Shown piece by piece: positions 8,396 to 16,431 of a stretch of 34,262 nt of DNA (position 1 is its first letter; every line of letters begins with the position of its first letter). The DNA is from Sandaracinaceae bacterium (lineage in GTDB: Bacteria; Myxococcota_A; Polyangia; Polyangiales; Sandaracinaceae), in NCBI GenBank assembly GCA_004213565.1, contig SHBB01000016.1, forward strand, positions 1-34,262. Reading direction: 5' to 3'. The position numbers and the translations under genes are program-made. The notes beneath the pieces are model-generated. The model was given only the letters and a program-made list of their open reading frames with translations, was not told the origin of the DNA and made no database searches.

Positions 8396-10042
8396 TCAGA
8401 TCTGGCCGAGCCCTGCGTAGGGCACGCCCGTGAGGTGGGCGAGGTCACGGTCGTAGGTGGTCAGGTCGTCGAGCGCGAAGTCGCCGAGCCGCGCGTGGCC
8501 GCAGGCGCGGGCGAGGATCTTCATCAGCGCGGTGGTGGACTCGAAGAAGCGGGTCAGGCGCGCGGCGCTCTCGTCGATCTGGAGGCGCGCACGCAGGCTC
8601 TCCTTCTGCGTCGCGATGCCCACCGGGCAGTTGTTGGTGTGGCAGGCCCGCATGCCGAGGCAGCCGATGGCCTGGATGGCGCTGTTCGCGATCGCCACCC
8701 CGTCCGCCCCGAGCGCGAGCGCCTTGACGAAGTCCCCCTCGGTTCGCAGCCCGCCCGTGATGATCAGGGTCAGATCGTCGAGCTCGCGCCGGTCGAGGTG
8801 AGCGCGCGCGCGGGCCAGCGCGATCATCGTCGGCACGCTGATGTTGTCCTTGAAGATCTCGGGCGCGGCCCCGGTCCCGCCGCCGCGCCCGTCGAGGATC
8901 ACGTAGTCCGCGCTCGCCGCGACGGCGAAGTCGAGGTCGGCCTCGATGTGCTGCGCGCTCAGCTTGAAGCCGATCGGGATCCCGCCCGTGGCCTCGCGCA
9001 CCTCGTCGGCCACGCGTCGGAAGTCGTCGATGCTCGCGAGGTCCTCGAAGCGGCTCGGGCTCACCGCGGGCGTGCCCGGCTCGAGCCCGCGCACCTCGGC
9101 GATCTTGCCCACGACCTTGTTGCCGGGGAGGTGCCCGCCCGTGCCCGTCTTGGCCCCCTGCCCGCCCTTGAAGTGAAACGCCTGGCAGCGCTTCACCTTG
9201 TCCATGCTCCAGCCGAAGCGCGCGCTGGCCAGCTCGTAGAAGTAGCGGGAGTTGGCCGCCTGCTCCTCGGGCAGCATGCCGCCCTCGCCCGAGCAGATGC
9301 CCGTGCCCGCGCCCTCTGCGCCCTTCGCGAGGGCGATCTTCGCCTCCTCGCTGAGCGCGCCGAAGCTCATGTCGCTGACGAAGAGCGGGATCGCGAGCCG
9401 GAGCGGCTTGTCGGCCCGCGGCCCGATGACGAGCTCCGTGCCGACCTCGGCGTCGTCCGCGAGCGGGCGGCGCGCGAGCTGCGCCGTGAGCAGCTGGAGC
9501 GAGTCCCAGCGCGGCAGCTGATTCCGCGGCACGCCCATCGCGCTGACCACGCCGTGGTGCCCCGTCTCCTCGAGCCCCTCGCGCGCGAGCCGCTGGATGT
9601 AGCCGTTGGCGTCCTCCTCCGGCGCGCCGTGGGGGTCCTGATAGAGCCCGAGATAGGCCTCGCGGTCGTAGGGCTGCGGGTGGACGCGCTGGAACGCGCG
9701 CACGTCCGCCTCCTCGATGAACACCGCGTCCTCGGACGGGTCGATGCGCGCGTCGAACTTGTGCAGGATCTCGTCGTTCGCGTACGCGCTGACGCCGGTG
9801 TCGACCCGGTAGTCCCAACCATGAAGACCACAGATGAGGTTGTCACCTTCGATCCGTCCGTCGGCCATGAGCGCCCCGCGGTGCAGGCAGCGCCCGTAGA
9901 GCACGGAGACCTCGTCCCCCAGCCGGATCACCACCAGATCCGTCTGGAGCGCGAGCGCGTAGGCCGGCACCCGATCCTCCAGCTCGCTCCACGTGGCCAC
10001 CCGCAAGGGCGCCTTCTTCGAGATCGTCACCGTGTCGCTCAT
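8396..10042 (-). CDS. Rieske ferredoxin domain fused to FMN glutamate synthase domain
   Basis: A 548-residue fusion. Residues ~15-105 are a Rieske [2Fe-2S] domain with the ligand pairs C52-x-H54 and C71-x2-H74. From about residue 150 it follows the FMN-binding, synthase part of glutamate synthase: SFGALSEEAKIALAKGA, GGQGAKTGTGGHLPGNKV, ILDGRGGGTGAAPEIF and GADGVAIANSAI. The [3Fe-4S] cysteines are C461-x5-C467-x4-C472. It lacks the glutaminase domain of classical GltB, as in archaeal-type and GltB2-like proteins. A soluble electron carrier fused to this domain suggests a ferredoxin-like electron route to FMN, but the substrate is unknown; glutamate formation is not shown. A GGGAGG ribosome site 5-6 bases before the ATG fixes the start. 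It is 47 bases downstream of the phosphatase gene and 119 bases before the oxidase subunit gene, all on the minus strand. Confidence 0.9.
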   Translation of the reverse strand: MSDTVTISKKAPLRVATWSELEDRVPAYALALQTDLVVIRLGDEVSVLYGRCLHRGALMADGRIEGDNLICGLHGWDYRVDTGVSAYANDEILHKFDARIDPSEDAVFIEEADVRAFQRVHPQPYDREAYLGLYQDPHGAPEEDANGYIQRLAREGLEETGHHGVVSAMGVPRNQLPRWDSLQLLTAQLARRPLADDAEVGTELVIGPRADKPLRLAIPLFVSDMSFGALSEEAKIALAKGAEGAGTGICSGEGGMLPEEQAANSRYFYELASARFGWSMDKVKRCQAFHFKGGQGAKTGTGGHLPGNKVVGKIAEVRGLEPGTPAVSPSRFEDLASIDDFRRVADEVREATGGIPIGFKLSAQHIEADLDFAVAASADYVILDGRGGGTGAAPEIFKDNISVPTMIALARARAHLDRRELDDLTLIITGGLRTEGDFVKALALGADGVAIANSAIQAIGCLGMRACHTNNCPVGIATQKESLRARLQIDESAARLTRFFESTTALMKILARACGHARLGDFALDDLTTYDRDLAHLTGVPYAGLGQI

Positions 10043-10089
10043 CTGACCTCCCTGGGGCCGGAGCGTACGCGCGTCGAGGCGCGCGGTGA

Positions 10090-11241
10090 CTACCAGCTCG
10101 CGCTGGGGCGCATCAGCATGCGCTCGTACTCGACGGCGCCGCTCGAGTCGATGAAGCGGCCGATCATGGTGTCGCCCGAGATGTGCACGTACATGAAGCC
10201 CTCGATGGCGTCGTTCTGCCAGTGCGCGGCGTTGCGGTCGTCGCGGTCGAAGGACTTGGTCTTGGCGCCCGCGCCGTTGACGACCAGCTCCGTGCCGCCG
10301 CACGCGTCGGGCTCGTCGAGCCACTGACGGTTGTGGTCGTGGCCCGCGAAGGCGAAGTCCACGTTGCCGCAGACGTAGTCGTGCATGAAGCGACGGAAGT
10401 TGCGCCCGTCCATGATGGGGATCGGGATGGGCACGTCGACGCCGCCGATCTCGAGCGACTCGTAGCTCCCGGCGTTGCCGTGCGCGCCGTTGCTCCGGAG
10501 CGGGTGGTGGCCCGCGGCCATGATCCACTCCGCGCCCGAGGCCCGGAGATCCGCGACCGCGCCGGGGAACCACGCGCGCTGGTCGCCGTTCGTGGTGTCG
10601 TCCCAGAGGATGGAGTTGGTGTCCATCATGACGAACCCCACGTTGCCCACCTGGAAGGTGTAGTGGGTGTCCGGCATCGTCCACTTGGTCGAGCGCGCCG
10701 AGTACATCACCTCGACCGGCCCCTTGTCCCACTCGTTGCCGAGCCCGCCCGAGTCGCGCCCGAAGAGCACGCCGCCGTAGTCGTGGTTGCCGAGCACCGC
10801 GTAGAAGGGCAGCTCCACGTCGCGGTAGGGGTCCTCGAACTTCGTCGTCCACTGCGGGTCGTCGACCGAGGACGCGCCCGAGTCGTAGATGTTGTCGCCG
10901 AGCAGGATGACGAAGTCGCAGCCCTCGAGCGCGCAGTAGTCGCGGATGGCCACCGCGACCGCGCGCTGATCGGCGTTGCCCTCGCCGGTGTCGCCCATCA
11001 GCACGAAGCGCACGTCGTCGGGCGGCGGCGGGCCAGCGTCGGGCGCGCCGCCATCCGCGCTCGGCTCGGCGCCTGCGTCTCGGCCCGGCAAGGGGACCCG
11101 CGCGTCGGGTGTGGGCTCGGCGGGGCCTGCGTCCGGGGGCGGAGGCGAGTACGCGTCGAGGCCCACGCCGCCATCGGGGGCCAGTGACTCCCCACCGCAC
11201 CCGGCGAGGACCAACAGGAGGGAGAGGAGAGCGCCGCGCAT
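10090..11241 (-). CDS. Metallophosphoesterase lipoprotein, acid phosphatase type 5-like
   Basis: A 383-residue exported enzyme. The signal peptide ends in a lipobox (VLAGC, cysteine near residue 15), followed by ~60 residues rich in Asp, Ala, Gly and Pro, the linker style of this genome. The catalytic domain has the metallophosphoesterase ladder of dinuclear metal sites in order: GDTGEG, GDNIYDSG, GNHDY, AGHHPL and GHDHN. The spacing and the segments WTMPDTHYTF and VGFVMMDTNS resemble tartrate-resistant (purple) acid phosphatase type 5. It should hydrolyse phosphate esters at the cell surface or in the periplasm; the substrate is unknown. The gene is divergent from the permuted-esterase gene (88 bases between). 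Confidence 0.9.
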   Translation of the reverse strand: MRGALLSLLLVLAGCGGESLAPDGGVGLDAYSPPPPDAGPAEPTPDARVPLPGRDAGAEPSADGGAPDAGPPPPDDVRFVLMGDTGEGNADQRAVAVAIRDYCALEGCDFVILLGDNIYDSGASSVDDPQWTTKFEDPYRDVELPFYAVLGNHDYGGVLFGRDSGGLGNEWDKGPVEVMYSARSTKWTMPDTHYTFQVGNVGFVMMDTNSILWDDTTNGDQRAWFPGAVADLRASGAEWIMAAGHHPLRSNGAHGNAGSYESLEIGGVDVPIPIPIMDGRNFRRFMHDYVCGNVDFAFAGHDHNRQWLDEPDACGGTELVVNGAGAKTKSFDRDDRNAAHWQNDAIEGFMYVHISGDTMIGRFIDSSGAVEYERMLMRPSASW

Positions 11242-11329
11242 CGCGCCAGAACCCTGACACGAGCCTTACGGCGGTTTCCAGTCGACCTTGCCCGAGATCG
11301 GTCGGGCCAATCTCGCTATCCTCTCCGCG

Positions 11330-14173
11330 ATGCGCTTCACCGGCTTGTTCGTCTCCCTCTCTCTGACCCTCGCGCTCGCCGCCTGCGACGACGGCGCGAC
11401 CGACTCCGACGGGGGCCCGGGAGACGCGGGCGCCGTGGTGATGGGCTGCGGCAGCGTGGCGTTCCCGGAGCTGACCTGGTCGCGCACGTCGGTGGGCATG
11501 GCGGTCGGGGCCGAGCGGGCCGTGCACCTGACGTTCGACAAGGACTGCCTCCCCGGCGCGACGCTCACCCTCACGGCGAGCGCGGACGGCGTGGTCGACG
11601 CGCCGGCCACGGTGAGCATCCCGCCCACGCGTGACCGCGTCGACCTCGTGCTCACCGGCGTCGCGCCCGGCACGATCACCCTGACCGCGACCGCCTCCCA
11701 CGAGAGCGGCGACACGAGCGAGGCGGCCCTCGAGGTGGTCGTCATCGACGACGCGCCGGTGGCCGCGTGCGACGGATCGGCGAGCGGAAACGTCGCCCCC
11801 GCGGGCGGGCTCTCCGTGGAGAGCGGCGCGCTCGCGGGCGCCGCGATCGCGCTCCCCGAGGGCGCCGCGCGGGACGACCGCTACCACGTGGACCCCTTCG
11901 ACGCGGCGATCGACTGCGCGGAGGACATGACCCCGGCCGGCTACCTCGCGCTCGGGCCGGCGGTGACCTTCGGGCCCGCGCACGCGATCCTGAACCGCGA
12001 GATCCCGCTCACCATCCCCGTGACGAGCGCGCGCCTCCCGAGCGGGGCCGGGCTCGGGCACGTCGAGGTCGTGTGGCGCGGCCCCCACATGGAGGAGGCG
12101 CGCCTCGTGGGCATCGCGAGCCCGCGCTTCCAGGGCTCCGCGGGCGGCGGCACGCTCACCTTCGAGATGGCGCGGCTCGGCACCTACCAGGCGGTGGTCC
12201 GCGAGGACGCGCCGACGCGGCGGGACCGCGAGTTCGTCTTCCGCGGCATCCTCGGCTTCTCGATGGGAGGCAGCGGCTCGGGGCGCATCGGCCTCGGCAA
12301 CCCGGAGCTGTTCGACTTCGTGGCCCCGCTCGGCGGCCCGACCGACTGGACCTTCATGCTCGAGCACATCCGCAACTATCACGTGGGCGGGTTCTGCACC
12401 GAGACCGAGCGCCAGCTGGACCCGGAGGGCTGCGCGATGGGCGCCTCGCTCGCGCGCACCCCGCCCGTCGAGCACATCCACGAGCACCCGCAGCACTTCG
12501 AGCACTGGTGGTACGAGGACGGCTTCGAGGGCCAGGGCGGCACCTTCAACCGCACCGACTACATCTCGATCTTCCGCGACCTGGCCACGATGTTCGGCAA
12601 CCCGAACTACGACCGGACCGCGGACCCGAGCGAGCCGAGCGTCACCCCGCCCGGCGTGCCCGACGAGGTGCGCACCATGCCCGCGAGCGCGCGCTGCGCC
12701 CCCGACGCCCAGATCATCGTCCCGCCCTTCGACGGCGACGGAGACTTCCTCAGCGGCAGCGAGGGCGCGGGCTTCTTCGACGACGAGTTCAACCCCGACG
12801 GCCAGCACCCCGTCATCACCTTCTGCGACGGCGGCGAGGTCCCCGGCGACATCGGCCACTGGAACCCCGACGGCGGCCACGGCATGCCCATCGAGGTCGT
12901 GCTCGCGGTCGACGTGAACGGGAACGGCGTGCGCGACGCGGGCGAGCCGGTGATCCGCAACGGCCGGGAGCCCTTCGACGACTTCGGCCTCGACGGGGTG
13001 CCGAGCGCGATGGAGACGAGCCCCGACGGGACGCCCTACGATCCCGTCACCAACCCCGACCCGGCGGGCGACGACTTCCACTTCCAGTTCAACCCCGGCG
13101 GCACCGAGGGCAACTGGAACCGCGACGTGGTGGGCGAAGATCAGTGCACCGCGGGCGAGGCCGGGGTGGCCGAGGCCTTCCTCGACGTCGGCATCGACGG
13201 GCTGATGGGCACGCGCCAGCTCGCCCCGACCGCGGACCTCCCCGGCGGCGGCTTCGACATCGGCGAGGGCAACGGCTGCTTCGACCGGGCGCGGGGCGCC
13301 AACCGCATGATCGAGTCCTCGCCCCGCTGGCTCGCGGAGCACATGGACCTCGAGACCCTGCGTGACGTCGACGTCTTCGCCGACGGCGGCATCCGCGATC
13401 TCTTCAACTGGGTCGTGATGGCCAACGTCACGATGGCCGGCTGGAGCAACCGCGGCTTCCCGGTCCGCTACTACAACGGGCACGCCGCCTTGCACATGGA
13501 CGGGCGCCTCGAGCTCGAGCACTTCGACGTCCCGTGGGAGGACGTGGGGCGCGCGGCGATGGTCCGCTACGGCGACCCCGACATCGACCCGCGCTTCATC
13601 ACGGCCGGCGACGGCGGTCACGTCGGCACGGGCGGTCAGCTCATCGACCGGCTGCGCTCGGGACTGATGATGATGGACGCGCGCTGGCCCGACGGCGATC
13701 GGCGCCGCGTGACGCAGGATCGCATCTGCGCCGAGAACGACCGCGAGGCGTGCGGCTACGTCAACACCTTCGTCTTCGACTTCACCGCGTCGACCGGCCG
13801 CACCGGCCCCGTCTCGATGGTCCTGCCGCCTGGCTACTTCCTCGAGGAGAACGCCGGGCGCAGCTACCCGGTGGTCTACTTCCTCCACGGCTACGGCATG
13901 TCGCCCGAGGACCTCGTCGCGCTCGGCCTCTTGATGTGGGCCGACATGAACACCCCGCGCGTCGGCAGCTCGCGCCGGATGCAGAAGATGATCCTCGTCT
14001 TCCCGGACGGCCGCTGCCGCGGGAGCGAGTGCCTGCGCGGCACCTTCTACACCGACGCGCCCGAGGAGGTCCCCGGCGGCGCGCAGATGCAGACCTTCCT
14101 CCTCGACCTCATGCAGCACGTCGACGCCGAGTACCGGACCCGCAGCCCCGAGTCGTTCCCGGTCATCGAGTAG
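11330..14173 (+). CDS. Large lipoprotein with a circularly permuted esterase-like domain
   Basis: A 947-residue exported protein. The signal peptide ends in a lipobox (LALAAC, start ATG 11330; the longer frame adds a non-signal stretch). Residues ~40-140 look like an immunoglobulin-like beta domain and ~150-290 like a ZU5-type beta domain (LALGPAVTFGPAHA). At 305-345 comes a nucleophile elbow typical of PF00756 esterases, GFSMGG with Ser311, followed by NPELFDFVAPLGGP. A long middle part is rich in Asp/Gly (DVNGNGVRDAGEPV, possibly calcium-binding). The C-terminal ~110 residues carry what normally comes before the nucleophile in this fold: YPVVYFLHGYG (oxyanion HGYG at 853-856), ILVFPDGRC, and a closing helix with VDAEYRT. 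The protein stops exactly where GxSMGG would follow in an ordinary esterase. The acid and histidine of the triad were not assigned. Confidence 0.8.
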   Translation: MRFTGLFVSLSLTLALAACDDGATDSDGGPGDAGAVVMGCGSVAFPELTWSRTSVGMAVGAERAVHLTFDKDCLPGATLTLTASADGVVDAPATVSIPPTRDRVDLVLTGVAPGTITLTATASHESGDTSEAALEVVVIDDAPVAACDGSASGNVAPAGGLSVESGALAGAAIALPEGAARDDRYHVDPFDAAIDCAEDMTPAGYLALGPAVTFGPAHAILNREIPLTIPVTSARLPSGAGLGHVEVVWRGPHMEEARLVGIASPRFQGSAGGGTLTFEMARLGTYQAVVREDAPTRRDREFVFRGILGFSMGGSGSGRIGLGNPELFDFVAPLGGPTDWTFMLEHIRNYHVGGFCTETERQLDPEGCAMGASLARTPPVEHIHEHPQHFEHWWYEDGFEGQGGTFNRTDYISIFRDLATMFGNPNYDRTADPSEPSVTPPGVPDEVRTMPASARCAPDAQIIVPPFDGDGDFLSGSEGAGFFDDEFNPDGQHPVITFCDGGEVPGDIGHWNPDGGHGMPIEVVLAVDVNGNGVRDAGEPVIRNGREPFDDFGLDGVPSAMETSPDGTPYDPVTNPDPAGDDFHFQFNPGGTEGNWNRDVVGEDQCTAGEAGVAEAFLDVGIDGLMGTRQLAPTADLPGGGFDIGEGNGCFDRARGANRMIESSPRWLAEHMDLETLRDVDVFADGGIRDLFNWVVMANVTMAGWSNRGFPVRYYNGHAALHMDGRLELEHFDVPWEDVGRAAMVRYGDPDIDPRFITAGDGGHVGTGGQLIDRLRSGLMMMDARWPDGDRRRVTQDRICAENDREACGYVNTFVFDFTASTGRTGPVSMVLPPGYFLEENAGRSYPVVYFLHGYGMSPEDLVALGLLMWADMNTPRVGSSRRMQKMILVFPDGRCRGSECLRGTFYTDAPEEVPGGAQMQTFLLDLMQHVDAEYRTRSPESFPVIE

Positions 14174-14218
14174 TCACGTCGAATAGAACTCGCCGGGCCA
14201 GGGTCGTACAGTCCGCCG

Positions 14219-14761
14219 ATGCGAAAGCTCCTCCCCGCGCTCGCGCTGATGACCCTCGCCGCGAGCGCGACGCCGCTCACCGCGTCCCCCATGGCCGCCG
14301 CCCAGCCGAGCGAGCTGGCCATCCCGGCCGAGAACGACTGGCGCGATCCCCCGGCCCGGCGGCCGCCCGTCGGTGACGCGGCGCAGCGCGCCGAGCAGCT
14401 CTTCACGGCCATCCTCCAGGACGACCCCTCCCTGGCGCGCGACTTCTTCTTCCCCCTCGAGCCCTTCCTCGTCGTCAAGGGCATCGCGGACCCGCGGCGC
14501 TACTGGGAGGTCCTGCTGCGCCACTACGAGCGCGACATCCACGCGCTGCACGGCGAGATCCCGGCTGGCGCCACCTTCGACCGCCTCGTCATGACCCGGC
14601 GCGGCGGCTGGGTCGATCGCCGCGAGGAGGCCAACGCGGTCCCCTACTGGGCCTCCCGGCACGACTGGATCTACTACCGCGTCGACGGCGCCGAGCGCCG
14701 CTTCGAGCTGCGCACCCTCATCAACTGGGGCCCGCGCTGGTACATCACGCACATCCGCTGA
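14219..14761 (+). CDS. Exported protein of unknown function
   Basis: A 180-residue protein I do not recognise. Residues 1-28 form a signal peptide (MRKLLPALALMTLAAS, cleavage likely around AAAQ). The mature part is compact, with aromatic and charged residues: EQLFTAILQDDP, FFFPLEPFLVVKGI, RRYWEVLLRHYERDIHAL, and a final beta-rich stretch LRTLINWGPRWYITHIR. There is no lipobox cysteine and no cysteine in the mature part. It starts 45 bases after the permuted-esterase stop on the same strand, so the two may be co-transcribed, and it ends in a hairpin (14760-14781) that overlaps the stop codon. Codon use is typical of the neighbours, so it is a real gene. Confidence 0.85.
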   Translation: MRKLLPALALMTLAASATPLTASPMAAAQPSELAIPAENDWRDPPARRPPVGDAAQRAEQLFTAILQDDPSLARDFFFPLEPFLVVKGIADPRRYWEVLLRHYERDIHALHGEIPAGATFDRLVMTRRGGWVDRREEANAVPYWASRHDWIYYRVDGAERRFELRTLINWGPRWYITHIR

Positions 14762-14781
14762 GCAGGGCCAAAGCCCTGCTC
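14760..14781 (+). terminator. Hairpin terminator after the exported-protein gene
   Basis: A perfect 9-bp stem, gagcagggc-caaa-gccctgctc, begins inside the TGA stop codon of the preceding gene. It is followed by ccccttgcccttct rather than a run of T, so it may work with Rho or only protect the RNA end. It marks the end of the native operon just before the insertion sequence. Confidence 0.55.
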
Positions 14782-14810
14782 CCCTTGCCCTTCTATGAGG
14801 CGGGTCAAGT

Positions 14811-14820
14811 GCAGACTTGG
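14811..14820 (+). repeat. Left terminal inverted repeat of the insertion sequence
   Basis: The sequence gcagacttgg is the exact reverse complement of 16238-16247. The agreement becomes partial further inward. It marks the end distal to the transposase start. Confidence 0.75.
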
Positions 14821-15094
14821 TTTTTGGTTAGGGATCTCGTGGTTGTCCTCGTTCGGTGCGTGTTGATGCCTCTCCTCGCCGGGCGATCTCGAAGCGGTGA
14901 GCTTTAGCGCTCATCACGGCCTTCTATCCGAGCGGACGGGGTCCGACTCCACATGCTTGGTACGCTAGTGCGAGAGAAGATCGCCGATGCCCCGTCCATC
15001 TGTGACGTCGGTGCGCGTGCGCGCCCCGGGGCAAGGTCGTGGGGCATCGGCGAGGAGAAGCATCAGGTTAGGGGTTGAGAGTTGACGGTCGGGT
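14821..15094 (-). ncRNA. Candidate IS guide RNA (seekRNA/bridge RNA) region
   Basis: This ~275-base non-coding stretch follows the transposase stop inside the element. It contains a perfect 13-bp inverted repeat, tcgccgatgcccc at 14981-14993 and its complement at 15041-15053. The 47-base loop is itself rich in short palindromes (gccccggggc). A second small stem lies near 14899-14914. IS1111-type elements encode a guide RNA in this position, so a structured RNA read on the minus strand is expected. The exact ends and target-binding loops cannot be set by eye. Confidence 0.5.
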
Positions 15095-16201
15095 TCAGGC
15101 GGCGACTTGCATGCCGTCAGGCACCAGCCCCCAGGTCACGTATTTCCACAGCGTCACGTAGAGTTTGCGAGCTAAGGCGACGATGCCGATCCGCTTCGCG
15201 CGTCCGCCCGCTCCAGCGAAGCGCTCCACGAACCAGCGACTCAGCGGACTGTCGGGCTGGTAGCGGAGCCAGAGCCAGGCCAGCTGGACCATCAGAGAGC
15301 GCAGCTGAGGTCGCGACGCTTTACTGATGCCGCGCTCGAAGCCCGATTGGTCGCTGAGGTGCGGCGTGGGTGCGAGGCCCACCGAGGCGCCGACCTGACG
15401 GGTGTTGTCGAACTCGCGCCAGCCGAAGCTCTCCGTCGCGAGGACGAAGGCCGACAGCGCGCCGATACCGCGGACCGCCACGAGCATCTCGTAGACCTTC
15501 TGCACGCGCGGTACTTCGCGGACGGCTTCGTCACGTTCCTGCTCGAGCTCACGTCGCTGCTCTTCGACGAGCGCCAGCCGCGCCTGTAGCCGCCGCAGCT
15601 CCGCGCGTGCATGAGGCGGGACCGCTCCTCCGGCCGCGTCTCGCAGCGAATCGATGTCGACAGCCAGCACTCGGCTCTCCTTCGGGACGCCAAGCACTGC
15701 GAGCACGGAGAAGAAGCGGCTGCGCAGCGCTCCTCGCTCCCGCTTGAGTCGCTCCCTCTCCCGCTCGACGCGGCGGACGTCCTCGACCTCCGCAGGTGGA
15801 ACCCGCACCACGCTCCAAACCGACTCGCCGCGGTCATGATGCAGCAGACAGTCCATCAGCTTGTGCGCGTCGAGCCGGTCGCTCTTCGCCCGCTTCTTGC
15901 GCGGTCGCGCGATGCTGCCCGGATCGATCACCACGTTCTGCCAGTCCCGCTCGAGCAGCACGCGGTGCAACCAGAAACCGTCCCGTCCCGCTTCGAAGCA
16001 CGAGACGATACGAGTCTGCGGCCCGAGCTCGAACTGCTTCCGAGCTTGCTCTACCTCGGCGAAGAGGGTCGGCAGATCGTGCGCGGGCACGGTCCGCTGG
16101 CGCGGTCGTCGGCGTCGCCCGTCGCTCAACGCCAGAGTCCACTTGGTGCTGCCCAGGTCGAGAGCGATGTACAGGGCCGGCTTCGTATCGATAGTCTGCA
16201 T
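15095..16201 (-). CDS. IS110-family transposase (DEDD recombinase)
   Basis: A 368-residue transposase of the IS110 family, which uses a RuvC-like DEDD domain plus a C-terminal serine-containing Tnp domain and an element-encoded guide RNA. Visible acidic residues of the N-terminal domain are the Asp in ALDLGSTKW, the Glu in CFEAGRDGFWLHRVL and the pair in KSDRLDAHKL. A long charged coiled coil (around residues 205-235) links to the second domain with VRGIGALSAFVLATES, QVGASVGLAPTPH and the usual RGISKASRPQLRSLMVQLAW. The length is normal (330-400), with no frameshift, so the protein looks intact. The ATG at 16201 has a weak AAGGA about 12 bases upstream. It is the only gene of the element. Confidence 0.95.
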   Translation of the reverse strand: MQTIDTKPALYIALDLGSTKWTLALSDGRRRRPRQRTVPAHDLPTLFAEVEQARKQFELGPQTRIVSCFEAGRDGFWLHRVLLERDWQNVVIDPGSIARPRKKRAKSDRLDAHKLMDCLLHHDRGESVWSVVRVPPAEVEDVRRVERERERLKRERGALRSRFFSVLAVLGVPKESRVLAVDIDSLRDAAGGAVPPHARAELRRLQARLALVEEQRRELEQERDEAVREVPRVQKVYEMLVAVRGIGALSAFVLATESFGWREFDNTRQVGASVGLAPTPHLSDQSGFERGISKASRPQLRSLMVQLAWLWLRYQPDSPLSRWFVERFAGAGGRAKRIGIVALARKLYVTLWKYVTWGLVPDGMQVAA

Positions 16202-16237
16202 TGGGGCGTGGTCCTTTCGACTTGTTTGGTTGCAACC

Positions 16238-16247
16238 CCAAGTCTGC
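16238..16247 (-). repeat. Right terminal inverted repeat of the insertion sequence
   Basis: The sequence ccaagtctgc pairs exactly with 14811-14820. It lies 37 bases upstream of the transposase start codon. A further stem of cgtggtcc (16207-16214) with ggaccacg (16250-16257) straddles this end. Confidence 0.7.
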
Positions 16248-16407
16248 GGGGACCACGTCCTTCATTGCATCTCTGCCCGTGCCCGCGCTCGAGCCTGCCG
16301 AGCTCGGCACGGCCAGATTTCCGCAAAGACGCCATGGCTCCGCACCTGTCAGCAAAGCGTGCGATGTCCAAGACGGGTCCCGAGGCCGATACCGTTCTTC
16401 TTCGCGC
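16248..16407. other. Intergenic stretch between the insertion sequence and the array
   Basis: No gene is supported here. It holds one 7-bp stem, ccgtgcc (16277-16283) with ggcacgg (16306-16312), and otherwise nothing recognised. Confidence 0.5.
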
Positions 16408-16431
16408 CTCTGCGCCCTTGCGCGAGCCCCC
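16408..16431 (+). repeat. 24-bp direct repeat at the left edge of the array
   Basis: It matches 16859-16882 at 22 of 24 positions (core gcgcgagccccc identical). The two copies bracket the 41-bp array closely: the array starts at the next base after this copy. Confidence 0.7.

Larger units (their letters stand above)
14811..16247 (-). mobile_element. IS110-family insertion sequence, IS1111 type (about 1.44 kb)
   Basis: The transposase gene (15095-16201) is framed by 10-bp inverted repeats: gcagacttgg at 14811-14820 and ccaagtctgc at 16238-16247. IS1111-type members of IS110 carry such short subterminal inverted repeats; classical IS110 members lack them. The non-coding stretch is long (~275 bases) on the 3' side of the transposase and short (~36 bases) on the 5' side, which is the IS1111 arrangement, where the guide (seek/bridge) RNA lies downstream of the transposase. 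The true ends are probably a few bases outside the repeats. The element is visibly less GC-rich at its ends than its surroundings, in keeping with transfer. Confidence 0.8.

Noticed and set aside
8396-14119. A 1907-codon open frame on the minus strand joining the antisense of the esterase gene to the Rieske-glutamate synthase gene
   Set aside because: Only the last 548 codons show family motifs and a ribosome site. The upstream part is Arg/Ala/His-rich antisense of real genes, an artefact of high GC.
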